Positions 1-6,460 of a DNA stretch of 9,988 nt are shown here, piece after piece. A program made the translations under genes and the position numbers. Numbering within the stretch: the stretch's first letter is position 1; the number at the start of each line of letters is the position of its first letter. The notes under the pieces were generated by a model. That model made no database searches and was not told the DNA's origin. It was given only the letters and a program-made list of their open reading frames with translations. This DNA is from Bacteroidota bacterium (GTDB lineage: Bacteria > Bacteroidota > Bacteroidia > Flavobacteriales > Flavobacteriaceae), in assembly GCA_023386255.1 (NCBI GenBank), contig JAEWKB010000005.1:1-9988 (forward strand). Direction: 5' to 3'.

Positions 1-1150
1 TAAGGGTATAGCCCATAAGATAGATACCGATGAACGTAGCGATAAGCGATGCAGGTATGGAAACCATTACAATAAGTGCATTCCTTAAACTGTGAAGGAA
101 AAACAACATTACAAATGCCACAAGGAAAATTGCGATGAAGAGGTCATGTATAACGGCGTCGGCAGCTACAAGCGTAAACTCAGAGGTATCATTAGCTACT
201 TCAAGCTTTAAGCCTTCTTTTTTGTAATCGTTCTCAATCTTGGCTATGGCAGCATGCACGTCTTCACTTACCTGTACCGCGTTGGCTTCGGTTTGTTTTG
301 TTATTTGTACCGCAATAGCACTCCCCTGGTTAACACGGGCTATTTTGTCGGCCTCTTTCTGGCTGTCCTGTACATCTGCAATTTCACCCAGGCGTATTTG
401 GATACCATTTTTTGATGACACAACAAGGTTACGCATTTCCTCTATAGAGCGATACTTTCCGGCAAGGCGTACAAGCATTGAGCTTTCGCGGGTTTTAACG
501 CTACCTGTAGGGAAGTCAAGGTTACTGCTAAGTATAGCCTGCTGTATTTGCGGTATGCTCAGGCCATATCCTTTAAGCTTCTCCGCATCAAGGTTTACCT
601 GTATTTCGCGCTCCTGGCCGCCCACAAGCGTAACCTGTGCCACACCCGGTACACGGGCAAGTATAGGCTCTATTTTTTTATCCAGAAGGTCGTAAAACTC
701 AACTTCATCCATTTTTGAGGTTGCGCCAAGTGTAATTACAGGAAGGTCACTTAACGAGAACTTTACCAGTGCCGGAGGATCTGCATCTTCCGGAAGGTCT
801 TTCTCAATGGCTTTAATCTTACGCTGGGCATCGTTAAGCGAGTAGTCGGCATCGGCTTCCGGCTCAAGGGTAACCATTACAACCGAAAGGCTTTCGTATG
901 ATTTAGACTCAACTTTCTTAACAAGTTCGAGAGACGATACTGCGTCTTCTATCTTCTTGGTTACCGTGTTTTCTATCTCGCCCGGCGAAGCACCCGGGTA
1001 TACGGTAGAAATAGTAACCACGTTCATTTCAAATTTAGGTATAAGCTCATAGCTCAGGTTACTGTAACTAAAGAGCCCTCCTAATGTGAGGAATATGAAC
1101 AACACTATAATAAGCGTTGGCCGTTTTATGGATATTTCTGCTAATTTCAT
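1..1150 (-). CDS. RND efflux pump inner-membrane permease (HAE1/AcrB-like), N-terminal 383 codons only
   Basis: This is the proton-driven inner-membrane pump of a tripartite efflux system. It is open at the left window edge with no stop, so roughly the first third of a normally about 1030-1060-residue protein is present. Translating the minus strand from the ATG at 1150 gives MKLAEISIKRPTLIIV, the cytoplasmic start plus TM1 (about residues 11-29) typical of RND pumps. The large first periplasmic porter region follows (about 35-335), including the YPGASPGEIE segment (51-60) and VPGVAQVTLVGG (167-178). TM2 (about 338-355) is followed by FLHSLRNALIV and IPASLIATF, close to the family signature before TM3. 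No charged metal-transport motif is visible in this part, so a hydrophobic-compound (HAE1) pump is favoured over a heavy-metal one; the substrate is unknown. It lies 47 bp after the adaptor gene with no terminator between, hence the same operon. Family call is secure; specificity is not. Confidence 0.95.
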   Translation of the reverse strand, partial: MKLAEISIKRPTLIIVLFIFLTLGGLFSYSNLSYELIPKFEMNVVTISTVYPGASPGEIENTVTKKIEDAVSSLELVKKVESKSYESLSVVMVTLEPEADADYSLNDAQRKIKAIEKDLPEDADPPALVKFSLSDLPVITLGATSKMDEVEFYDLLDKKIEPILARVPGVAQVTLVGGQEREIQVNLDAEKLKGYGLSIPQIQQAILSSNLDFPTGSVKTRESSMLVRLAGKYRSIEEMRNLVVSSKNGIQIRLGEIADVQDSQKEADKIARVNQGSAIAVQITKQTEANAVQVSEDVHAAIAKIENDYKKEGLKLEVANDTSEFTLVAADAVIHDLFIAIFLVAFVMLFFLHSLRNALIVMVSIPASLIATFIGIYLMGYTL

Positions 1151-1197
1151 TTTTTATCTTTAATTGGTTACCTCTCCGGGAAGAAGAGTGTACAGCC

Positions 1198-2259
1198 CTA
1201 TTTTATAACACTTACTTTTGTGCCGTCCTGTAGGTTTATCTGCCCGCTGGTTATAACAACGTCACCTTCGTTAAGGCCTGCCAGTACTTCTACTTCTTCA
1301 CCAAATATGCGCCCTGAGGTAACTTTGGTAAGCTTGGCAGTATCATTATTAACTACAAATACCTGGTTGTTGCCAACACCGCCTATAAAGGCATTTCTTG
1401 GCACTGTAAGTACAGGCTTGCCTGATTTTTCGCCTCTGCCAAAAATGGCCGTACCGTACATACCTGCTTTAATTTGGTTGTTGGTATTGTTGGTAATTTC
1501 TATTTCTACAGGGAAGTTTAATGATTCATCTGCCTTGGGCGCAATGAAAGTTATTTTGCCCTTAAATTCTTTATCAGGGAAAACGCTTGCTTTTACCGCA
1601 ACCTCACTGCCCGGTTTAAGTGTAGCTACCTGTTGTTCTGTTACCGTTACCCTTAATTTTAGTGTTGATACATTAACCAGCTCAAACAATATTGTCCCCG
1701 GAGACACCACCGATCCCGGCTCTATATTACGTTTGTTTACAATACCGTTAATGCTGGATTTAATACTCGCATCGCCAATGCTTAGCCTTGCCTGGTCCAG
1801 CCTTGCCTTAGCATTTGCTACGCCAAGTTTTGCCTGGTCTACCTGCTGTTTTGTAACACCTCCGGTCTGGAAGGCGTTCTCATAACGCTGCCTGTCAGTA
1901 ACCGCGGTATTATAAGCAGCCTGGGCATTGGTAAGTTCTACCGATAGCTGATCGCCTTTTATTACCGCCAGCACCTGGCCTTTTCTCACTACATCTCCTT
2001 CGTCTACAAGTACACGTACTACGCGGCCATTATTTTCTGCAGGAAACTCAAGCTGTTGCGAAGGCTCAAATGTTCCGTTTGCCTCATATTCCATGTTTGG
2101 TATTTCGTTTTTAACCACGGCTGTCCTTACGGCTACAGCACTGTTTTTTTGAGATACGACAGCACTTTCAGATTCGTTCTTTTCTTTGTTCTTCATCAGT
2201 ATAAAATAGCCGCCGGCCAGTACTGCAAGAATAGCTACAATATATATTACTTTTTTCAT
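1198..2259 (-). CDS. RND efflux periplasmic adaptor (membrane fusion protein, HlyD/AcrA-like)
   Basis: This 353-residue adaptor bridges the inner-membrane pump and the outer-membrane channel across the periplasm. An N-terminal hydrophobic helix (about residues 4-22) is followed by a polar linker. There is no lipobox cysteine, so it should be anchored by an uncleaved transmembrane helix rather than as a lipoprotein. The split lipoyl-like domain is at about 77-100 (GRVVRVLVDEGDVVRKGQVL) and 166-196 (ING-IVNKRNIEPGSVVSPG). Between its halves lies a short alpha-helical hairpin (about 102-162) rich in Ala, Gln and Lys. The beta-barrel region runs about 200-275 and the membrane-proximal domain about 280-353 (VPRNAFI, GLNEGDVVITSGQINLQDG). 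Length is normal for the family. The ATG lies 4 bp after the channel gene's stop, so translation is probably coupled. Confidence 0.95.
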   Translation of the reverse strand: MKKVIYIVAILAVLAGGYFILMKNKEKNESESAVVSQKNSAVAVRTAVVKNEIPNMEYEANGTFEPSQQLEFPAENNGRVVRVLVDEGDVVRKGQVLAVIKGDQLSVELTNAQAAYNTAVTDRQRYENAFQTGGVTKQQVDQAKLGVANAKARLDQARLSIGDASIKSSINGIVNKRNIEPGSVVSPGTILFELVNVSTLKLRVTVTEQQVATLKPGSEVAVKASVFPDKEFKGKITFIAPKADESLNFPVEIEITNNTNNQIKAGMYGTAIFGRGEKSGKPVLTVPRNAFIGGVGNNQVFVVNNDTAKLTKVTSGRIFGEEVEVLAGLNEGDVVITSGQINLQDGTKVSVIK

Positions 2260-2263
2260 GGTA

Positions 2264-3640
2264 TTAGTTTGTTAAAGTTCTTAATTCACCTTTTGCTTTA
2301 ATAAGCTGTACTTCCGCAAGCTTAAAGTCAAGCAGGGCATTGGTATAGTTGTTTTGTGCTTCAATATATGAGTTCTCGGCATCAAGCAGGTCTGTAAGCG
2401 ATGCAAGCCCCTGGCGGTAGTTGTTCTGGGTATTGTCCAGTACTTCCTGAGCCAGCCTTACGTTTTCTCTTTGGCTGTTTATGGTAATGATGCTGTTGTT
2501 TATTTGAGTCTTCGCATTTTCAAAAGCCAGGTCAAGCGCCAGTTTGGTATCCTTCAGGTCTTCTTCTATATTTTTAAGGTCTATAGTGGCCTGCCTAACG
2601 CGCGAACGTGTACCAAAACCGTTAAATATCGGGATGTTGAGGTTTAACGCAATTTGCGAGAAATCACTCCAGTACACCTGGTCAGATGGTTTTGCGAACC
2701 ATGGCAGCTCAGGTCCCTGGCCTATATAATTATAACCTGCAGAAAGCGAAAGGGTAGGGTAGTACTCGGCAACTATAGATTTGCGCTGCAGGTTAAGCAG
2801 TTGTTCCTGTGTTTGCAGCAACTGATACTGTGTTCTTTGTGTAACATCAGGCTTTTCGCTAAATACCACAGGCGTCATATCAAACTGCGCTTCAGGCAGA
2901 TTGATAGGGGTATCTATTGGCATACCCATGTAAAATTTTAATGCATTTTCCTGTAGCGCCACCGCGTTTATAAGCTGCTGGCGCTGCGTGTTGATGTTGT
3001 TAAGGTTTACATTCATCCTGTCCAGGTCTATCTTCCTGGCAAGGCCATTGTCATACTGCCCCTGAATGATATTCCTTACTTTCTCAGTATTGGCATAAGT
3101 GCTGTCAATAACAGCAAGCTGCTGGCGCTGCACATAAACCTGGTAGTAGTTGTTTGCCACGCGCTCTATAACATCTTCTTCGGTTAGCTGTGCATTAATA
3201 CGGTAAAACTCCCGTGTTGTTTTTGCTGCTTTAAGCCCTGTAAATACCGCCTGGTTAAAAATATTCTGCGTTAGGTTTACGCCTGCGGTAGATACCCACT
3301 CCTGACCCAAAGGTGCAAGTATGGTAGTGCCGGGAGCACCAAAAAACTGCCCCGGCAGCGCGTTTAACTGCAATATGGGGTTGTAAGTAAGGTTGCCGTT
3401 TACGCTGATGGTAGGCAACGCTCGCGAACGTACTTCTTCTATCTGATATTCTGCGTTTTCTACAGATAGTTTTGCTTTTCTCGCTTCGGCTTTGTTCTGC
3501 AGGGCGTAGTTAATGGCGTCTTTCAGCGTGAGCTCCTGTGCCGGCACCTGTTGCGCCTGTACTGATGCTGTTGCCAGAAGAGCCATGAGCAGCGCCGCAG
3601 TACCGCGGGAAATGCTTTTCATTTTTGCTATAATCTTCAT
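2264..3640 (-). CDS. TolC-like outer-membrane efflux channel
   Basis: This 458-residue outer-membrane efflux protein (OEP family) forms the trimeric exit duct for the adjacent adaptor and pump. A signal peptide is visible: basic start, hydrophobic core at about 14-26, and a signal peptidase I site after VQA (about residue 29). The mature part has the two OEP repeats (about 36-235 and 255-455). Each has long helical coiled-coil stretches; the repeat signatures include NGLARKIDLDRM near 198-209 and YRQGLASLTDLLDAENSY near the C-terminus. Two ATGs are possible, at 3640 and at 3622. The later one gives a more compact signal peptide, so the start is uncertain by six codons. The gene follows the TetR-type regulator by 32 bp and precedes the adaptor by 4 bp. 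The gap before it contains no match to the Bacteroidota -7 box, which suggests it depends on the promoter upstream of the regulator. Confidence 0.95.
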   Translation of the reverse strand: MKIIAKMKSISRGTAALLMALLATASVQAQQVPAQELTLKDAINYALQNKAEARKAKLSVENAEYQIEEVRSRALPTISVNGNLTYNPILQLNALPGQFFGAPGTTILAPLGQEWVSTAGVNLTQNIFNQAVFTGLKAAKTTREFYRINAQLTEEDVIERVANNYYQVYVQRQQLAVIDSTYANTEKVRNIIQGQYDNGLARKIDLDRMNVNLNNINTQRQQLINAVALQENALKFYMGMPIDTPINLPEAQFDMTPVVFSEKPDVTQRTQYQLLQTQEQLLNLQRKSIVAEYYPTLSLSAGYNYIGQGPELPWFAKPSDQVYWSDFSQIALNLNIPIFNGFGTRSRVRQATIDLKNIEEDLKDTKLALDLAFENAKTQINNSIITINSQRENVRLAQEVLDNTQNNYRQGLASLTDLLDAENSYIEAQNNYTNALLDFKLAEVQLIKAKGELRTLTN

Positions 3641-3672
3641 GTTAAAGCTGGTATTAATTAATTGATTGATGG

Positions 3673-4269
3673 TTATTGTTTAAATAATATGTTGAGTATA
3701 ATCTCTTTTCGCTCTTCCAGTATCTTATCGTAGGTGGCAGAAGCTATTCCCATGGTTTCCTGTAGCAAAGGCCTCATAGACACAGGGAATGACATCAAGG
3801 AAATAAAGTTGAGCACAAACTGCTCAGGCCTCATCTTTTCTATATTGCCCTTTTCCATTTCCAGCGCAATTTCAAGGTAAAATTTGTCCAGGAGTGTGTT
3901 CATCAGTTCCTTGTCTTTATAACAATTGCCCTGGTTCATCTGGGTAACCATGTATATTTCCAGGTAAGGGTATCTTTTGGCCTGCTCAAAAAAAATGTCC
4001 AGGTGCTGGCTCAGTTTTTCCCTTAGTGGCAGGTTTGAATCTACAATGCCCTGCGTAAGCCTGAACTCTTCTTCCTGCGCTTCTTCGAATACTTTTTGAA
4101 ACAATGCGTCCCTTGATCGGAAGTAATAATTTATAAGCGTACGGTTCACACCGGCGGCATCGGCTATTTCCTGCGTGGTAGCATTAAATCGTCCTTCACC
4201 AAAAAAAACTTTCTTAGCAGTATCTTTAATTAAAAGTTCGGTATCTGTATCCTGAAGTTTAGCTGACAT
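3673..4269 (-). CDS. TetR/AcrR-family repressor, first gene of the efflux operon
   Basis: This 198-residue regulator has an N-terminal TetR-type helix-turn-helix at about residues 30-61. The recognition part reads TTQEIADAAGVNRTLINYYF, followed by SRDALFQKVF, the usual start of helix 4. The rest (about 65-198) is the all-helical ligand-binding and dimerisation domain, which is too divergent to predict an inducer. The ATG at 4269 gives a normal family length. It is the first gene of a minus-strand run with the channel, adaptor and pump. Its own upstream region carries a perfect palindrome over the expected transcription start, so I infer that it represses itself and the efflux genes until a pump substrate binds it. 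The family is certain. The autoregulation is inferred from operator position, and the neighbouring second TetR protein could also bind there. Confidence 0.93.
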   Translation of the reverse strand: MSAKLQDTDTELLIKDTAKKVFFGEGRFNATTQEIADAAGVNRTLINYYFRSRDALFQKVFEEAQEEEFRLTQGIVDSNLPLREKLSQHLDIFFEQAKRYPYLEIYMVTQMNQGNCYKDKELMNTLLDKFYLEIALEMEKGNIEKMRPEQFVLNFISLMSFPVSMRPLLQETMGIASATYDKILEERKEIILNILFKQ

Positions 4270-4288
4270 TTATGTTTAACTTTTTTGT

Positions 4289-4304
4289 TTGACAATTTTG
4301 TCAA
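4289..4304. promoter_or_regulatory. Palindromic operator for the efflux operon
   Basis: TTGACAA-TT-TTGTCAA is a perfect 7-bp inverted repeat with a 2-bp centre, about the size expected for a TetR-family dimer site. It sits 3 bp after the -7 box at 4307-4314, so the expected minus-strand start of transcription (about 4299-4302) falls inside it. It lies 19 bp ahead of the first regulator's start codon. Binding here should block initiation. The symmetry is seen directly; the bound protein is inferred. Confidence 0.7.
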
Positions 4305-4306
4305 TG

Positions 4307-4314
4307 CAAATTTA
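4307..4314 (-). promoter_or_regulatory. -7 box of the efflux operon promoter
   Basis: On the minus strand these bases read TAAATTTG, an exact match to the Bacteroidota -7 consensus TAnnTTTG. No TTG or TTTG is present 17-23 bp upstream, where only an A-rich run is found. The -33 element is therefore weak or absent, and the promoter may be weak or need help. It serves the first TetR gene and probably the channel, adaptor and pump genes. Confidence 0.55.
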
Positions 4315-4349
4315 CTGCCTTTTTCTTTTTTATATATGTTAATATTTTG

Positions 4350-4949
4350 TTAACATTTATTAATTTCTTTTTGTAGGATTTCTAACCCCTTGTCGGTAAC
4401 AATTGCCCGTAAGTGATATTCCAGGAACTGCCTTGTCACATCATTAATGTCGAATAATTCGGTCGGGAAAACGTCACTGTCTTTAACTCCTGTTAAACCG
4501 GTAAAATAGATGCGTGATGTAAATTCTATATTAATGTTAGGCCTGTATACTCCAAGTGTCACGCCCTTCTGCAGGTTTTCTTTCATACAGTTGTTCATCT
4601 TTTCAAACTGTTTTGCCCGCAGGCAGGAGAATATCTTGGGGAAAAACTTCTGCAATTGGTAAAAAGGCGAAGCCGATTCATTATTAAGGTGCTGCATCAT
4701 AAAGCTCCTTATAGTAAATATTTCCTCAATTGAATTTTTTTCCTGTTCCCTTATAGAATCTATACCCTCAGATATCGTGTCAAACAAGTACATAGTGCTG
4801 GCCTCTACAAGATCGGTCTTGTTGGCGTAGTGTTGGTAAATGGTTTTTTTTGAAATGCCCAGCTCAGCGGCAATATCATCCATCGTCACGCTCTTGAAGC
4901 CAAGGCTGAGGAACATTTCGGTTGCTTTTTTTAAAATTGTCTCTTTCAT
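4350..4949 (-). CDS. Second TetR/AcrR-family transcriptional regulator
   Basis: This 199-residue regulator has its TetR-type helix-turn-helix at about residues 20-50: VTMDDIAAELGISKKTIYQH followed by YANKTDLVEAS. The C-terminal helical domain (about 52-199) has no recognisable ligand signature. I chose the ATG at 4949. The frame stays open to a TTG at 4997, but that codon lies inside the predicted promoter and operator, and the extra 16 residues do not belong to the family fold. With the chosen start the leader is only about 10 nt. The gene is divergent from the isoprenyl synthase and lies 80 bp upstream of the first TetR gene on the same strand, with no convincing terminator between. Read-through into the efflux operon is therefore possible. 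Its target may be itself, the efflux operon or the divergent synthase; the operator position best supports autorepression. Confidence 0.9.
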   Translation of the reverse strand: MKETILKKATEMFLSLGFKSVTMDDIAAELGISKKTIYQHYANKTDLVEASTMYLFDTISEGIDSIREQEKNSIEEIFTIRSFMMQHLNNESASPFYQLQKFFPKIFSCLRAKQFEKMNNCMKENLQKGVTLGVYRPNINIEFTSRIYFTGLTGVKDSDVFPTELFDINDVTRQFLEYHLRAIVTDKGLEILQKEINKC

Positions 4950-4966
4950 AATTCTGATTGCGGCCG

Positions 4967-4998
4967 CAAAGGTAGAAAGGAAACTTTTAAAACGCAAA
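4967..4998 (-). promoter_or_regulatory. Promoter of the second TetR gene
   Basis: On the minus strand TTTG (4998-4995) is followed by a 20-bp spacer and then TACCTTTG (4974-4967). This matches the Bacteroidota consensus TTTG-N19-21-TAnnTTTG exactly. Transcription should start near 4960, about 10 nt ahead of the ATG at 4949. The fit also shows that the in-frame TTG at 4997 cannot be the start, because it lies in the -33 box. Confidence 0.7.
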
Positions 4999-5006
4999 AA
5001 GTTTCC
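4979..5006. promoter_or_regulatory. 28-bp inverted-repeat operator in the divergent regulator/synthase region
   Basis: GGAAACTTTT (4979-4988) and AAAAGTTTCC (4997-5006) are perfect 10-bp inverted arms around an 8-bp centre. The repeat covers the -33 box and most of the spacer of the second TetR promoter, a typical place for a repressor site. A further copy of the AAAGTTT half-site (5007-5013) repeats 9 bp beyond the one at 4998-5004, so an extra protein subunit could bind. The synthase -33 box begins 36 bp to the right. Confidence 0.7.
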
Positions 5007-5041
5007 AAAGTTTTATGTTTTCTTTTAGAGTGTTGCTTTCT

Positions 5042-5072
5042 TTTGATAAGACGTGCGAAAGCTGTAAATTAG
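5042..5072 (+). promoter_or_regulatory. Promoter of the isoprenyl diphosphate synthase gene
   Basis: TTTG (5042-5045), a 19-bp spacer and TAAATTAG (5065-5072) fit TTTG-N19-21-TAnnTTTG with one mismatch in the -7 box. Transcription would start near 5079, leaving a leader of about 8 nt before the ATG at 5087. Short leaders of this kind are common in this phylum. Confidence 0.55.
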
Positions 5073-5086
5073 CAGAAAAATAATCC

Positions 5087-6061
5087 ATGCAACCCATAGG
5101 GCACTACCAGCAAATAATTGCTGAATACTTTCAAACCACTTCTGTAGAAAAAGAACCCCTTAACTTATACCGGCCTATACAGTACATCCTTTCTTTGGGT
5201 GGAAAAAGAATGCGGCCGGTGCTGACGCTTATGTCTGCTGAAATTTTTGATGGGAACTGTAAAAAAGCACTTCCGGCGGCCATTGCGGTAGAAATGTTTC
5301 ATAACTTTTCGTTAGTGCATGATGATATTATGGATGATGCGCCCTTAAGGCGGGGAAACCAGACCGTACACGAAAAGTGGGGCCTTAATACCGGGATTCT
5401 TTCGGGTGATGCCATGCTCATACTGGCTTATCAGTATTTTGAGGAGTATGAGCCGAAGGTTTTCAGGGAACTAGCTAAATTATTCAGCAAGACAGCTATT
5501 GAAGTGTGCGAAGGCCAGCAATGGGATGTTGATTTTGAGCAGAGGGATGATGTAACCCTGGTGGAATACCTGAAGATGATTGAATATAAAACTGCTGTAC
5601 TGGTTGGGGCTGCCATGAAAATGGGCGCCATAGTGGCCGGCACAACAGAGGAGAACTGCAGCCTTATCTATGACTTTGGGCTTAACCTGGGCATTGCATT
5701 CCAGCTGCAGGACGATTACCTGGATGCTTTTGGCGACCCTGAAACTTTTGGTAAACAGGTGGGTGGCGATATCATAGAGAACAAGAAGACATATCTTTAC
5801 CTTAAGGCTTTAGAGCATGCCGATGCTGCGCAAAAGGATAAACTAAAGCAGCTTTTCGCCACACATGCTGAAGACAGTGCAGCTAAGATTGACGGCGCTA
5901 AAGAAATTTTTATTGCTACAGGGGCAGATGAAGCTACAAAACAGGCTATTGAAAATTATACGCTTAAAGCCTTTGCTACCCTTGAGAAAATGAATATTAG
6001 TGAGGAAAAGAAATCGTTGCTGAAAGCGTTCGGAAAAAAACTGATGGACAGGAAAGTATGA
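5087..6061 (+). CDS. Trans-isoprenyl diphosphate synthase, probably short-chain (FPP/GGPP)
   Basis: This 324-residue cytoplasmic prenyltransferase condenses isopentenyl diphosphate onto an allylic diphosphate. All family motifs are intact. GGKRMRP (38-44) binds substrate phosphate. The first Asp-rich motif is DDIMD (79-83) followed by D84 and LRRG (87-90), and the second is QDDYLD (208-213). K223 and GGDIIENKKTYL (226-237) follow. The fifth residue before the first Asp motif is Phe74. A bulky aromatic there limits chain growth, and the motif lacks the 2-residue insertion of bacterial FPP synthases. This resembles the archaeal-type GGPP pattern, whereas long-chain quinone enzymes usually carry a small residue at that place. 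C15-C20 product is therefore predicted; the true length is not proven. It is the first gene of a two-gene unit, overlapping the next gene by 4 bp, and has its own promoter. Confidence 0.93.
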   Translation: MQPIGHYQQIIAEYFQTTSVEKEPLNLYRPIQYILSLGGKRMRPVLTLMSAEIFDGNCKKALPAAIAVEMFHNFSLVHDDIMDDAPLRRGNQTVHEKWGLNTGILSGDAMLILAYQYFEEYEPKVFRELAKLFSKTAIEVCEGQQWDVDFEQRDDVTLVEYLKMIEYKTAVLVGAAMKMGAIVAGTTEENCSLIYDFGLNLGIAFQLQDDYLDAFGDPETFGKQVGGDIIENKKTYLYLKALEHADAAQKDKLKQLFATHAEDSAAKIDGAKEIFIATGADEATKQAIENYTLKAFATLEKMNISEEKKSLLKAFGKKLMDRKV

Positions 6062-6411
6062 TGTTTACCGCACCTGAAAATACCGACCTTCTGCTAAGCG
6101 AGGCACAAAAGGAACAACTTTACATTAAACTGGTAGAGCAGGTTAACAAAGATTTTGCCCTTGCCAATGAGCCTGTTGAATTTGCTGTTGAAATTTCACC
6201 TATTAATCTTAAGGTTGGTTTGCATGACAAGATATATCGCCTGATACAGGAAAAATTTGCCGAATATTTAAACCTGCTTTATATTATTGATGTTCCCGAA
6301 AAAGAAATAAAGGCACTTAACGGTGCCGACATTTTTGAGCTGGCCGAACAGGTAACGTTCCTGGTGCTTAAACGCGAATGGCAAAAAGTATGGTTCAGGA
6401 ATAAATACTAA
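6058..6411 (+). CDS. Unidentified 117-residue cytoplasmic protein
   Basis: I do not recognise this family. The start overlaps the synthase stop in an ATGA arrangement (ATG at 6058, a second ATG at 6061), so translation is probably coupled. There is no signal peptide, transmembrane segment, cysteine or known motif. The sequence looks mostly helical with a central amphipathic strand (FAVEISPINLKVGL, about 42-55), then an acidic middle with an ALNGADIFELAEQ stretch (about 87-99). The C-terminus is basic and aromatic (REWQKVWFRNKY). It could be a small partner of the synthase or merely a positional neighbour. That it is a real gene is supported by the coupling, typical codon use and the terminator 3 bp after its stop. 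Confidence 0.8.
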   Translation: MMFTAPENTDLLLSEAQKEQLYIKLVEQVNKDFALANEPVEFAVEISPINLKVGLHDKIYRLIQEKFAEYLNLLYIIDVPEKEIKALNGADIFELAEQVTFLVLKREWQKVWFRNKY

Positions 6412-6413
6412 AT

Positions 6414-6447
6414 AAAGAAGCCCCGTTCATAGAACAGGGCTTCTTTT
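6414..6447. terminator. Bidirectional hairpin terminator between convergent units
   Basis: AAAGAAGCCCCGTTC (6414-6428), a 3-nt loop (ATA) and GAACAGGGCTTCTTT (6432-6446) form a 15-bp stem followed by T-rich sequence on both strands. The single mismatch is C-A in the plus-strand RNA but a G-U wobble in the minus-strand RNA. The hairpin is thus slightly better for the secreted-protein operon than for the synthase unit. It lies between stops at 6411 and 6461. Confidence 0.9.
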
Positions 6448-6460
6448 ATTAACTTAACTA

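Noticed and set aside
1151..1197. CTCT/AGAG hairpin in the adaptor-pump gap as attenuator or terminator
   Set aside because: A 4-bp stem with a 9-nt loop and no T run is too weak; the gap looks like a plain operon spacer.
240..1885. Plus-strand open frames at 240-695 and 1220-1885
   Set aside because: They are antisense to the well-conserved pump and adaptor genes and show no family signature of their own.
4337..4355. TGTTAA-N7-TTAACA inverted repeat at the end of the second TetR gene as a terminator
   Set aside because: The stem is only 6 bp and A/T-rich, and on the minus strand it is followed by A-rich rather than T-rich sequence.
4950..4997. N-terminal extension of the second TetR protein starting at a TTG (4997)
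   Set aside because: The TTG lies in the predicted -33 box and operator, the extra 16 residues are outside the TetR fold, and an ATG at 4949 fits both promoter and family.
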